From assembly GCA_002433075.1 (NCBI GenBank), contig DJHM01000030.1:179737-225854 (forward strand): a stretch of DNA of 46,118 bases. Reading direction: 5' to 3'. The DNA is from Latescibacteria bacterium UBA6620. Its GTDB lineage: Bacteria; Latescibacterota; UBA2968. The first letter of the stretch is position 1, and every line of letters starts with the position of its first letter. The position numbers and the translations under genes were made by a program. Under the pieces are notes generated by a model. It did no database searches, was not told the DNA's origin, and saw only the letters and a list, made by a program, of their open reading frames with translations. Shown one piece after another: positions 25,128 through 33,806 of this stretch.

Positions 25128-25153
25128 CGGTCGGGCCCTGAAGCCTGTATATT
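25124..25153 (+). promoter_or_regulatory. Sigma-70-type promoter of the B12 operon
   Basis: TTGACG, 18 bp, then TATATT; transcription would begin near 25160, about 10 bases before the riboswitch. The -35 box contains the TGA stop of the GMC gene. Confidence 0.6.
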
Positions 25154-25170
25154 TGTTCGACATAACCAAT

Positions 25171-25344
25171 GAATTCAGGTGACGATCGCAGCCCCTTTTG
25201 CTTCGGTCGTTTGAGGGAAGACGGTGAGAATCCGTCGCGGGCCCGCCGCTGTAACCGGGTTGGCGCACGCTGAATGTCACTGGCCGGAAGGCTGGGAAGA
25301 CGCGTGAGCCGGTAAACCGGAAGCCAGAAGACCTGCCTGAATTC
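25171..25344 (+). ncRNA. Cobalamin riboswitch
   Basis: Classic B12 aptamer. P1 pairs GAATTCAGG (25171) with CCTGAATTC (25336-25344). The conserved core is present: GGTGAGAATCCGTCGCGGGC, CCGCTGTAACCGGG, TGTCACTGG, GGGAAG and the B12 box AGCCAGAAGACCTGCC. It sits between a good promoter and a btuB-type gene, so adenosylcobalamin binding should turn the operon off. The downstream platform is a terminator with a competing helix: GGGAAGC (25371-25377) can pair with GCTTCCC (25408-25414) to prevent it. Confidence 0.96.
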
Positions 25345-25403
25345 GTAGCATTCGAACTTCCTCGTGGACAGGGAAGCAACGGTCAGGCGTGTAACTGCGT
25401 GTG

Positions 25404-25440
25404 CCCCGCTTCCCTGATGGGAAGTCGGGGTATTTTTTTT
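25404..25440 (+). terminator. Riboswitch-controlled intrinsic terminator
   Basis: CCCCGCTTCCC pairs with GGGAAGTCGGGG (one bulged T) over a TGAT loop, followed by TATTTTTTTT. The last two T are also the first bases of the btuB TTG start codon, so terminator and start overlap. Confidence 0.9.
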
Positions 25441-27610
25441 GAGTATCGCCCTTTCCATCCTGCTCCTAATCCTGGCGCCCGGTCCCTCACTTGCAGCGGT
25501 CCCACTTCAGGGCACTGTGACCGACGAATCCGGGCAGCCTGTCGTTGAAGCCGTCGTTCAAGTCGCTGGAGCCCGAGGCGCTGCGACGGACTCCTCAGGT
25601 CGGTTCGCCTTTCAGGATCTACCCGCCGAGGAGTACCGCCTCGAGATCACCCACGTCGCCTACCACCCCAAATCGGTGCTGGCGTCTCCCGGCTCCCCCC
25701 TCACGATCGTCCTCACCCATCGATCGATCCCGCTTGAAGAGCTGGGCGTCATCGCACGGACCGCCGGAATTCCGAACGAACGTCCCTCCTTTTCACTCGT
25801 GATCCCTCGGGCAGCCTTCGAAGGTCAGTCGATCACTCTGCCCGAGATCCTCGCTCGAACAACGGGCGTCCAGGTTCGTTCCCTAGGGGGCCTTGGCGCC
25901 TTCAGCACCATCTCCGTACGGGGTTCCTCTCACGAACAGGTCGACGTCCGCCTGGATGGGATCTCACTGAACGCAGCTCAGGGCGGAGGGGTCGACCTCA
26001 GCAACCTGCCCACTTCTCACATCGGGCTGATCGAGATCCAACGAGGGGCAGGACAGGGAAGCGGAGGCCTGGGCGGCACCGTTCACATCCGCACCCGGGC
26101 ACCCGAATCATCGAGCTACGACCTTTTCACTTCCTGGGGGTCCTTCGATACACGCGCGATGAATGCGATGGTGGGCAGAAGGTCGGCGCGGTGGCGCGGG
26201 TTCCTCATCGTCGACTACGCCGCGAGTGACAACGATTTTCATTTCCTCGACGACAACGGGACGGAGTACAACCCGCGTGACGACGAGATCACGAAACGGC
26301 GAAACAGCGACCTCGTTTCGGCCAGTCTCCTCGCAAAGTCCAAACATACTCTGACCGACAGCCGCAGTCTGTCGGTCCATCAGACCCTCTTCTGGAAGCA
26401 CCAGGGGATCCCTGGACTGAGCAACAACCAGTCCTCCGATGCGCGTTTCGATACGTTTCGTAGTCTGTCGGAAGTCGTTTATGAGGATGCCTCGTTTCTG
26501 GGCAGGACGGCGGCCACGCAGTCCCTCTACTACACCCACACAGACGGGTCGTTCAGCGATCCTTTGGGGGAAGTCGGCATCGGGCGTCAGGACAACGACG
26601 ATCGCACACAATCGTGGGGGTGGCGTTCCGAGATCCGCTGGCCCTGGAGTTCGGGCCATCTGTTCCGCTGGTCGAGCGAAGTCGCTCGTGAATCCTACGA
26701 CCCCACCGCGCACATCCAGCTGATCACGCCGCTCTTTGCTGCCCGTCGGTGGAAGCTGGAAACCTCCGGTGGCGGCGACGTCAGTCTCGGAAAGGTCGGT
26801 GTCTGGTCCTTCAGAGGACAGATTCGTCGTCTGTCGAGTCGGCTGGAGGGCCGCAACCCCTTCGCGTTTTCCCCTCAGGCACCGGATACCCTCCAGACCC
26901 GCACCTTCACCGGCATCCACAGCGGTATCCGACTGGATTTATCGAAGACCCTCAGTCTCAAGGGCAACGTTGGACGATCTGAACGAGCTCCGAGTCTTTT
27001 CGAACTGTTCGGCGACCGTGGCGGAGTCGTCGGAAACACGAGGCTCCGGCCCGAACGTGCCCTGACCTGGGATGCGGGACTTCGATACGAGTCAGGGGCC
27101 GTTTCCGTCGAGGCCGTCTACTTCGACCACCACTACGACGACCTGATCCAGTTCTTTCAGACCTCACAGGCGACTTCTCGACCCCACAACATCGGCCAGG
27201 CCAGGGTACGCGGCTTGGAGTTTACCCATACCTCTGCCCGAGAGCCGTTCACTCTCTCAACGAACTACACCCTTCAGGACGCCAGAGACCGCTCCGACAT
27301 CCCGAGTCAGCGCGGCAACACTCTTCCCAACCGCCCACGACACGAACTTTCCGCTCGAGGGACCGCCAGCCTCGGGCCCTTCACAGCTCGGTACAACTAC
27401 GCCTTCGAAGATGGCAACTTCCTGGATCCGGCGAACCGACGCCCCCTGTCCTCCCGCCATATCCACGGTGCATCAATCGGCTGGGTCGTGGGTGGACGCT
27501 TGCAAGCCAGTCTCGAAGGTCGAAATCTCACGAACACCCAGGTCCACGACGTCTGGGGATACCCTCTGCCCGGACGAGCGTGGTTCATCAGCCTCAGGAA
27601 CGCACCCTAG
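25439..27610 (+). CDS. btuB: TonB-dependent vitamin B12 receptor BtuB-like
   Basis: A 723-residue outer-membrane receptor: signal peptide (cut after SLAA), a carboxypeptidase-regulatory-like domain (about 24-95), a plug (GVQVRSLGGLGAFSTISVRG, then IEIQRGAGQGSGGLGGTVHI) and a barrel ending WFISLRNAP. Assignment to cobalamin rests on the riboswitch directly upstream and on cobO-btuFCD downstream. The TTG at 25439 is the start because it opens directly onto the signal peptide. It lies in the U-tract of the terminator, and its only ribosome-binding sequence (GGGAAG...CGGGG) is inside the terminator stem, so the riboswitch may control translation too. The beta-propeller gene follows 8 bp later. 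Confidence 0.93.
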   Translation: MSIALSILLLILAPGPSLAAVPLQGTVTDESGQPVVEAVVQVAGARGAATDSSGRFAFQDLPAEEYRLEITHVAYHPKSVLASPGSPLTIVLTHRSIPLEELGVIARTAGIPNERPSFSLVIPRAAFEGQSITLPEILARTTGVQVRSLGGLGAFSTISVRGSSHEQVDVRLDGISLNAAQGGGVDLSNLPTSHIGLIEIQRGAGQGSGGLGGTVHIRTRAPESSSYDLFTSWGSFDTRAMNAMVGRRSARWRGFLIVDYAASDNDFHFLDDNGTEYNPRDDEITKRRNSDLVSASLLAKSKHTLTDSRSLSVHQTLFWKHQGIPGLSNNQSSDARFDTFRSLSEVVYEDASFLGRTAATQSLYYTHTDGSFSDPLGEVGIGRQDNDDRTQSWGWRSEIRWPWSSGHLFRWSSEVARESYDPTAHIQLITPLFAARRWKLETSGGGDVSLGKVGVWSFRGQIRRLSSRLEGRNPFAFSPQAPDTLQTRTFTGIHSGIRLDLSKTLSLKGNVGRSERAPSLFELFGDRGGVVGNTRLRPERALTWDAGLRYESGAVSVEAVYFDHHYDDLIQFFQTSQATSRPHNIGQARVRGLEFTHTSAREPFTLSTNYTLQDARDRSDIPSQRGNTLPNRPRHELSARGTASLGPFTARYNYAFEDGNFLDPANRRPLSSRHIHGASIGWVVGGRLQASLEGRNLTNTQVHDVWGYPLPGRAWFISLRNAP

Positions 27611-27618
27611 GAGAGCAT

Positions 27619-28872
27619 ATGCTTCGGCCCTTTCTTTCAATCGCCCTGTTCGTCTGTTCCGTTTCTTCTCTGCTCGCCCAACCCCGATCCGTCCTCGTCA
27701 CTACCGATTTCACGACCGGGGGTCTTTCAGCAGTGAGCGCCGGAGGTACGGTTTCTGACGACCTTCTTCTCATCCACAGCGACGCCAGAGTTCGGGCCTT
27801 CGGAAGCCGGGTTTACGTCCTCAACCGACTCGGTCAGGACAACATCATCGTCCTCGACACCTCGGACCTGTCCACACCGCTCACCCAATTCTCGACCGGG
27901 GATGGGAGCAACCCTCACGAAATCATCGTCGTGAACGATGAGAAGGCCTACGTTTCTGTCTACGAGCGGGACTACGTGCTCGTCGTCAACCCCTCGACCG
28001 GAGATTCCCTCGCAACGATCGACCTTTCTTCGTTCTCCGATGACGACGGCCTGCCCGAAGCGTCCCAGCTGGCTTTGTTCGACGGTCACCTCTATGTCGC
28101 GTGTCAGAGACTCGACCGAGACGCGTTCTTCGCCCCGACCGAGTTCAGCACGGTCGCCGTCATCGATATCTCGACCGATACCCTGGTCGACGTCGACCCC
28201 ACGACCTCGGAGCCCGACGGCATCCGGCTCACAGGCACGCAGCCCTTCGGAGTCGACCAGAGGGGGGGCAACTGGGTCTTCGCTGAGGTAGGGTCGTTCG
28301 GAGTCACCGACGGCGGCATCGAGGTCGTTGACCTTATCAGCCGCGAGGTGAGCGGGATCCTGATTCCGGAGGAGACATTACAAGGCGACGTGAACCAACT
28401 CACGATGATCAGCGATTCCGAGGGCTACTTTGTCTTGTCCGACGCCAACTTTGCGAACAGCATTCACCGGTTCGACCTGACCACCGGTCAGACAAGCGGG
28501 CCGCTGACCGGAGTCAGCAACGGGTTCATCCCTGCCCTGTCTGCGGTTTCGGGCCGTCTTTACGTACTCGACCGCAGCACGTTCGACGATCCGGCGGGGG
28601 CAGGTCTCAAGATTTTCGACATCGCGTCAGAATCCCTGCTCGACGGCCCGATCGCCACCGCCCTTCCGCCCTTTGACATCGCCTTCATCGATGTTGTCCG
28701 GGGCGACTTCGACGGAAGTGGTAGCGTCGACTTCACCGACTTCCTGGTCTTCGCATCGGCCTTCGAAAAGTTACACGGCCAGGAAGGCTTCTCGTCCGAT
28801 TCCGACTTCGACTCGAACGGCATCGTCGACTTCGCAGACTTTCTCATCTTCGCGTCGTCATTCGGTCAGTAA
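27619..28872 (+). CDS. Secreted beta-propeller with C-terminal dockerin-like EF hands, B12 operon
   Basis: A 417-residue exported protein: signal peptide ending LLAQ, a beta-propeller of YncE/DUF5074-like repeats (blades such as YVLNRLGQDNIIVLDTSDL and YVSVYERDYVLVVNPSTGD), then two calcium-loop repeats (GDFDGSGSVDFTDFLVFASAF and DFDSNGIVDFADFLIFASSFG, about residues 365-417). In Bacteroides, the B12-capturing surface protein BtuG is a beta-propeller encoded near btuB. Here the place in the operon, between btuB and cobO-btuFCD, suggests an analogous role. There is no lipobox, unlike BtuG, so surface attachment would have to use another route, perhaps the dockerin-like tail. AGGAGAG precedes the ATG. 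Confidence 0.85.
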   Translation: MLRPFLSIALFVCSVSSLLAQPRSVLVTTDFTTGGLSAVSAGGTVSDDLLLIHSDARVRAFGSRVYVLNRLGQDNIIVLDTSDLSTPLTQFSTGDGSNPHEIIVVNDEKAYVSVYERDYVLVVNPSTGDSLATIDLSSFSDDDGLPEASQLALFDGHLYVACQRLDRDAFFAPTEFSTVAVIDISTDTLVDVDPTTSEPDGIRLTGTQPFGVDQRGGNWVFAEVGSFGVTDGGIEVVDLISREVSGILIPEETLQGDVNQLTMISDSEGYFVLSDANFANSIHRFDLTTGQTSGPLTGVSNGFIPALSAVSGRLYVLDRSTFDDPAGAGLKIFDIASESLLDGPIATALPPFDIAFIDVVRGDFDGSGSVDFTDFLVFASAFEKLHGQEGFSSDSDFDSNGIVDFADFLIFASSFGQ

Positions 28873-28877
28873 GGTCA

Positions 28878-29468
28878 ATGTCCGACATCAAAGCCATCCC
28901 TCCGAGTGACCGCATCGACTCCCACCGATGCCTGCACGTCTACTACGGATACGGGAAGGGAAAGACGACCTGCTGCATCGGCCTAGCCTTACGAGCGGCC
29001 GGTGCGGGTCACCGTGTGGCAGTCGTTCAGTTCGACAAGGGCTACGATGGCGAAACCGAACACTATGCCGAACGCAACATCCTGCGGAAAATCGACGAAA
29101 TCGAACTTCATCCCACCGGCGCCGAGCGAATGATGGCGGACGGGTCTTTCAGATTCGGCGTGGAATCCCAGGACCTCGAGGAAGCGCGAAGGGGACTCGC
29201 CCTCGCGAAACGTCTGATCAAATCCGGGGACGTGGAGGTGGTCATTCTGGACGAGATTCTGGCCGCAGTAGCCTACGACCTCATCTCCACCAAAGACGTA
29301 GAGGACCTGCTCGACCTCTATGACGAGAACAGGCGCTGCGAACTCGTCCTCTCAGGCCATAAGGTCTGGGAGGCTCTCGTCGAGCGCGCGGACCTCGTCA
29401 CCGAAATGCGGAAAGTCAGACACTACTACGCGAAGGGCACGCCTGCACGCCCTGGTATCGAATTTTGA
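28878..29468 (+). CDS. cobO: Cob(I)alamin adenosyltransferase, CobO/BtuR type
   Basis: Adenosylates the cobalt of corrinoids using ATP, giving adenosylcobalamin in the cytoplasm. 196 residues. The P-loop is YYGYGKGKTTCCIGLALRA near residue 25, with VVILDEILAAVAYDLI as the Walker B region and ELVLSGHKVWEALVERADLVTEM near the end, all typical of the CobA/CobO/BtuR class. The C-terminal KGTPARPGIEF is also the family's. It lies 5 bp after the propeller gene in the riboswitch operon, fitting salvage of imported B12. Confidence 0.95.
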   Translation: MSDIKAIPPSDRIDSHRCLHVYYGYGKGKTTCCIGLALRAAGAGHRVAVVQFDKGYDGETEHYAERNILRKIDEIELHPTGAERMMADGSFRFGVESQDLEEARRGLALAKRLIKSGDVEVVILDEILAAVAYDLISTKDVEDLLDLYDENRRCELVLSGHKVWEALVERADLVTEMRKVRHYYAKGTPARPGIEF

Positions 29469-29493
29469 GGCCACTCACAACAGGATCCCCCGG

Positions 29494-30621
29494 ATGTTTC
29501 TAACTCTTGCACTTAGGATGCTCGTCGTCCTCCTCGTCGCGGCCTCGGCTGTCTCCGGGGAAGATCTCTTCCCCCACAAGGCCCGGATCCGTCACGCCAC
29601 GGGATTCGACGTGACTTATCACGAAACCTACAAGGTCGTACGCGTCCTCCGTCCCTGGAAAGGTGCGAAGGAGAGCTTCACTTACGTGCTCGTTCAGGAA
29701 GGCACACCGCGACCGGACGGGTTCGACGGCGCGCAGACCATGACCGTGCCCGCACGTCGCTTCGTCGCCCTTTCCTCGACGTATCTTCCCCACGTCGAAA
29801 AGATCGACGCCTTGGACCGGCTCGTCGGACTGGGGAAGGCCGATTTTGTCTACTCTCCACGGATCCGTGACCGAATCGCCGAAGGTCACATCGCAGAAAC
29901 CGGATCCGACGGAAGTCTGAACATCGAAACGCTCGTCTCTCTCACGCCGGACCTCGTGATGAGCTATGGTTCAGGGAACCCCGCCGGTGATGTTCATCCC
30001 AAACTGATGGAAATCGGGATTCCGGCCGCCGTGAACGGTGAGTTTATGGAGCAGAGTCCGCTCGGACGGGCTGAGTGGATCAAGTTTACCGCCTTGTTCT
30101 TCAATCTCGAGGACCGGGCGGAAGTCGCCTTTGCCGAAGTCGAACAGGCCTACGGAAGGTTGGTCGAGCTGGCGGCCGACGTCCCTCACCGACCCTCGGT
30201 TTTCACGAACATCAGTTGGCAGGGCGTCTGGCACGCCTCAGGTGGGCGCAGTTTTATGGCCCGCCTGCTTCGGGACGCGGGAGCAGACTACGTCTGGAAG
30301 GACAACCATACCGATCGCAGCATTCCCCTCGACTTTGAAGCCGTCCTGGAGAAGGCGCTCCAGGCCCGCTTCTGGATCAACACGGGTCAATGGACGTCCA
30401 AGGCACAGGCTCTCGAAAGCGACGAACGCTACGGCTCATTCGACGCGTTCAAGATGGACCGGATGTACAACCACAATGCACGAGCCAACAACACCGATGG
30501 CGACGACTACTGGGAATCGGGCGTCGCCAACCCCCACCTCGTGCTGGCCGATCTGATCGGAATCTTCCATCCCGATCTGCTACCCGGTCACACGCTTCAC
30601 TACTATCGGAGATTGCCGTAG
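29494..30621 (+). CDS. btuF: Periplasmic cobalamin-binding protein of the BtuF family
   Basis: Solute-binding protein (PF01497-type) for the BtuCD transporter. 375 residues with a signal peptide (LVVLLVAASAVSGE). Conserved segments include RFVALSSTYLPHVEKIDALDRLVG, SLTPDLVMSYG, and a C-terminal LADLIGIFHPDLLPG. Residues 30-80 form an extra N-terminal stretch (GFDVTYHETYKVVRVLRPWKG) seen in the longer iron/cobalamin binding proteins. It starts 25 bp after cobO, and its stop overlaps the GTG of btuC by one base. The frame upstream of 29494 is a shadow of cobO. Confidence 0.93.
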   Translation: MFLTLALRMLVVLLVAASAVSGEDLFPHKARIRHATGFDVTYHETYKVVRVLRPWKGAKESFTYVLVQEGTPRPDGFDGAQTMTVPARRFVALSSTYLPHVEKIDALDRLVGLGKADFVYSPRIRDRIAEGHIAETGSDGSLNIETLVSLTPDLVMSYGSGNPAGDVHPKLMEIGIPAAVNGEFMEQSPLGRAEWIKFTALFFNLEDRAEVAFAEVEQAYGRLVELAADVPHRPSVFTNISWQGVWHASGGRSFMARLLRDAGADYVWKDNHTDRSIPLDFEAVLEKALQARFWINTGQWTSKAQALESDERYGSFDAFKMDRMYNHNARANNTDGDDYWESGVANPHLVLADLIGIFHPDLLPGHTLHYYRRLP

Positions 30622-31709
30622 TGGCCCTCCCCGAGCCCGGTCCGGAACCCAAACTCGTATCGATGCAGCGGCCCTCGTCGACAGGCCCGTTCCTGGCATT
30701 GTCGGTCTGCGTGGCCGCCCTGTTCTGCGCCTCGCTCGCTCTCGGGTCGGTCCGAATCCCTCTTCAGGAGGTCGCAACGGCCCTTTTCGGGGGCCACGTC
30801 GACTCTCCGGCCTGGGCACAGATCATCAATCAAATCCGACTTCCCCGTGCGATCACCGCCGGGCTGGGTGGGGCCGCCCTCGCCGTCAGTGGTCTTCAGA
30901 TGCAAACCCTGTTCCGAAATCCGCTCGCAGGACCCTTCGTACTCGGCATCAGCGCCGGTGCAAGCCTGGGCGTCGCGCTCGTCGTCCTTTCTTTCGGAGC
31001 AGGCGCGTCCACCCTGATCGCTGGACTGAGTGTCGCAGGCGGCTTCGGACTGACGCTCGCAGCCAGCCTTGGTGCAGCGGCCGTCCTCGGCCTCGTCCTC
31101 CTGATCTCCCGTCACGTCGAAGACAATATGACGCTCCTGATCCTGGGCCTGATGTTCGGCTACGCTTCTGGCGCGGTCGTCAGCGTACTCATCTACTTCA
31201 GCGCCTCAAACGCGGTTCAGGCGTATCTCATCTGGACCTTCGGCAGTTTTTCGGGTGTCACCTTTTCCCAGCTGATCGTCTTCGCACCGACCGCTGCCGC
31301 CGGTCTCTTCGTCGCCGGGCTGTCCATCAAGTCGCTGAACGCCCTGCTGCTTGGTGAACGGTATGCCCAGAGTATGGGACTCAGTGTCGGATACGCGAGG
31401 ATCTGGATCCTTTCCAGCGCGTCCCTGCTGGCTGGGGTGACGACCGCGTTTTGCGGGCCGGTCGCCTTCGTCGGCATCGCCGTTCCCCACCTGGCGCGAA
31501 GTCTGTTCGCCACGTCCGATCATCGAATTCTATTGCCCGGCACCTGCCTGATAGGGGCCGCACTCGCCCTGTTCGCGGACCTTATCGCGCGGATCCCCGG
31601 GAGTCAGGTCACGTTGCCTCTCAACGCGGTCACAGCTCTGATCGGTGCTCCCATCGTCGTGTGGATCGTCCTCCGCCGTCGAAACCTGCGAGCCTCTTTC
31701 GCCTCTTGA
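30621..31709 (+). CDS. btuC: Cobalamin ABC transporter permease, BtuC/FecCD family
   Basis: A 362-residue inner-membrane permease with about ten helices. Family motifs: RLPRAITAGLGGAALAVSGL, TLFRNPLAGPFVLGISAGAS, LLGERYAQSMGLSVGYAR (coupling helix that meets the ATPase) and FCGPVAFVGIAVPHLARSL. The GTG at 30621 overlaps the btuF stop (TAGTG); an ATG at 30663 is an alternative that removes 14 polar residues. btuD follows 2 bp after its stop. Confidence 0.95.
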   Translation: MALPEPGPEPKLVSMQRPSSTGPFLALSVCVAALFCASLALGSVRIPLQEVATALFGGHVDSPAWAQIINQIRLPRAITAGLGGAALAVSGLQMQTLFRNPLAGPFVLGISAGASLGVALVVLSFGAGASTLIAGLSVAGGFGLTLAASLGAAAVLGLVLLISRHVEDNMTLLILGLMFGYASGAVVSVLIYFSASNAVQAYLIWTFGSFSGVTFSQLIVFAPTAAAGLFVAGLSIKSLNALLLGERYAQSMGLSVGYARIWILSSASLLAGVTTAFCGPVAFVGIAVPHLARSLFATSDHRILLPGTCLIGAALALFADLIARIPGSQVTLPLNAVTALIGAPIVVWIVLRRRNLRASFAS

Positions 31710-31711
31710 GA

Positions 31712-32749
31712 ATGGCCACTCTCGAGACAAAATCCCTGACCATCGGCTACGCACCGCGCAGCGCAGCACCCTACGTCGTGGCTCACAACCTGAATGTGTC
31801 GCTGGCCGAGGGGGAGCTCATCTGCCTGCTCGGTCCGAACGGGGTGGGCAAGTCGACTCTGATGAGGACGCTCGCCGGAATGCATCCTCCTCTCGGAGGT
31901 CACGCACTTCTGGCTGGAGAAGATGTCGGAAAGATGACGGTCAGAGCGCGGTCTCGTCGCGTGGGCGTCGTCCTGACCGATCGTGTGGATGCCGGCCACC
32001 TCGACGTGCGGACCCTCGTCGGACTGGGTCGCCATCCGTACACAGACTGGATCGGCCGTCTCAGAGCCTCCGATCACGCACGAATCACCTGGGCGATCCA
32101 GGCGGTCGGCGCGACGGAACTCGCCGATCGCCCCGTCAACGAGCTGAGCGACGGCGAGCGGCAGAAGGCGATGATCGCCCGAGCGCTTGCCCAGGATACA
32201 GACGTGATTCTCCTCGACGAACCAACCGCCTTCCTCGACCTGCCGCGACGCGTCGAAATCGTCACTCTGCTCCTTCGATTGGCACACGAAACTGGGAAGT
32301 CGATTCTACTCTCCACCCACGATCTCGATCTCGCTGTCCGCAATGCGGACCGGATCTGGCTGATGTCCGAATCCCGCATCGAAGTCGGTGTTCCCGAGAG
32401 CCTCGTTCTCAACGGCGCCTTCGGACGCGTGTTCGAGCGGGACGGTATTCTTTTCGACCAACAGGCCGGTGCGTTTACCGTCGCTAGGGAGCATCTCACA
32501 CCCATCGTCCTTCAGGCGACCGGTCTCGTTGGCGCGTGGACCACCCGCGCCCTGGAGCGAATCGGCTTCGAAGTACGCCCCCCTGCCACCGGTGAGGGGA
32601 CGGACGCCCGGGTCGTCGTCGAGGGCGACGAGCATCGCCCGATCTGGCGGCTCACCCGATCGAGACGCGAAGACCTCTTCGAATCGCTCGACAGCCTGCT
32701 GGGATGCCTGTCTCCCGGTCGCTCGGATCCGACCTCGAAGAAAACCTGA
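31712..32749 (+). CDS. btuD: Cobalamin ABC transporter ATPase, BtuD-like, with C-terminal extension
   Basis: A 345-residue ABC ATPase that powers BtuC. Walker A is GPNGVGKST near residue 43, the signature LSDGERQKAMIARAL near 145, Walker B DVILLDEPTAFLD near 170, and the switch His in LLSTHDLDLAV near 205. About 90 residues after the ATPase core (from about 255: FDQQAGAFTVAREHLTP... to SDPTSKKT) form a small alpha/beta extension of unknown role, possibly regulatory. The ATG at 31712 follows btuC by 2 bp; the downstream gene begins on its last stop base. Confidence 0.95.
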   Translation: MATLETKSLTIGYAPRSAAPYVVAHNLNVSLAEGELICLLGPNGVGKSTLMRTLAGMHPPLGGHALLAGEDVGKMTVRARSRRVGVVLTDRVDAGHLDVRTLVGLGRHPYTDWIGRLRASDHARITWAIQAVGATELADRPVNELSDGERQKAMIARALAQDTDVILLDEPTAFLDLPRRVEIVTLLLRLAHETGKSILLSTHDLDLAVRNADRIWLMSESRIEVGVPESLVLNGAFGRVFERDGILFDQQAGAFTVAREHLTPIVLQATGLVGAWTTRALERIGFEVRPPATGEGTDARVVVEGDEHRPIWRLTRSRREDLFESLDSLLGCLSPGRSDPTSKKT

Positions 32750-33669
32750 TGCGCATCGTGTCCCTCATTCCCAGCGGCACCGAAATCGCGGACGCCCTCG
32801 GCTACACCGATCACCTCGTCGGCCGCAGTCACGAATGCGACTACCCTTCCTCGATCGAATCTCTACCCGTCTGCACGTCACCCAGGTTCGACCCGCACGG
32901 CACCAGCGCCGAAATCGACGAGCGTGTGCGAGACGTAATCCAGAGCGCCATCGCCGTTTACCACGTCGACGAGAAACTGCTCCGAAAGCTCGGTCCGGAC
33001 ATCATCATCACACAGACCCAGTGTAAGATCTGCGCAGTCAGCGAAGCCGAGGTCCAGCAATGTGTCAACGAGTGGATCGACAGCACGACGTGCATCGTCT
33101 CGATGACTGCCGAAGACCTGGATGGACTGTGGACGGACATCGAGCGTCTCTCGATCGTCGCGGGAGATTTTGAGGCGGGCGAACGGCTCACAGCGAAACT
33201 CAAGATGCGAATGGCCGATGTGACGGGCGCCGTTCCTTCCGCCGGCGTAGAACGACCCACCGTGGCCTGTCTGGAGTGGTTCGAGCCCCTGATGACCGCC
33301 GGCAACTGGGTGGCCGAGCTCGTCGCGATGGCGGGTGGACGGAACGTGCTCAGCCGACCGGGCGAACACTCTGGCACGATCGAATGGGCCGACCTTGTCC
33401 ACGCCGACCCCGACATCCTTGTTCTGATGCCCTGCGGGTTCGACCTGGATCGAACGATCGGAGAAGCCGAACGCGACCTCCCGAGGCACCCGGAGTGGCA
33501 GCAGCTTCGCGCTGTTCGCGAAGGTCGAGTCTTCGCGACGGACGGGAATCACTACTTCAACCGGCCGGGCCCGCGACTGGCCGAATCCCCTGGAGATTCT
33601 CGTCAAGATTCTGCGCCGGGATCGATTCAGCTTCGGACGCGCGCACTCATCGTGGGCACCCTTACCTAA
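32749..33669 (+). CDS. Second BtuF-like cobalamin-binding protein, no signal peptide, C-terminal frameshift
   Basis: A PF01497-type protein beginning MRIVSLIPSGTEIADALGY, the start of the cytoplasmic-looking BtuF paralogues seen beside many B12 loci; HECDYP and the Cys segment TQTQCKICAVSE are typical. There is no signal peptide. The end reads RPGPRLAESPGDSRQDSAPG..., but one base less in the CCCC at 33587-33590 restores AESLEILVKILRRDRFSFGR and a stop at 33671-33673, which is what the family predicts. So a +1 frameshift or a sequencing error is likely. It starts on the last base of the btuD stop and closes the operon. Confidence 0.85.
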   Translation: MRIVSLIPSGTEIADALGYTDHLVGRSHECDYPSSIESLPVCTSPRFDPHGTSAEIDERVRDVIQSAIAVYHVDEKLLRKLGPDIIITQTQCKICAVSEAEVQQCVNEWIDSTTCIVSMTAEDLDGLWTDIERLSIVAGDFEAGERLTAKLKMRMADVTGAVPSAGVERPTVACLEWFEPLMTAGNWVAELVAMAGGRNVLSRPGEHSGTIEWADLVHADPDILVLMPCGFDLDRTIGEAERDLPRHPEWQQLRAVREGRVFATDGNHYFNRPGPRLAESPGDSRQDSAPGSIQLRTRALIVGTLT

Positions 33670-33727
33670 ATAGCTATTTTACAGCCTCATAGGAATGTCC
33701 GGCGGCCTTCGACGAGCCACAAATCCC

Positions 33728-33756
33728 TTGCGTCCCAGCCGGTGCTTTTCTATTTT
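33728..33756 (+). promoter_or_regulatory. Candidate sigma-70 promoter for rpmB
   Basis: TTGCGT, 17 bp, then TATTTT, about 50 bases before the L28 start. Confidence 0.45.
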
Positions 33757-33806
33757 TGGACTCTAATTCAAACGATCTGTCGCTCCAACACGCACGAGGT
33801 TTCACG

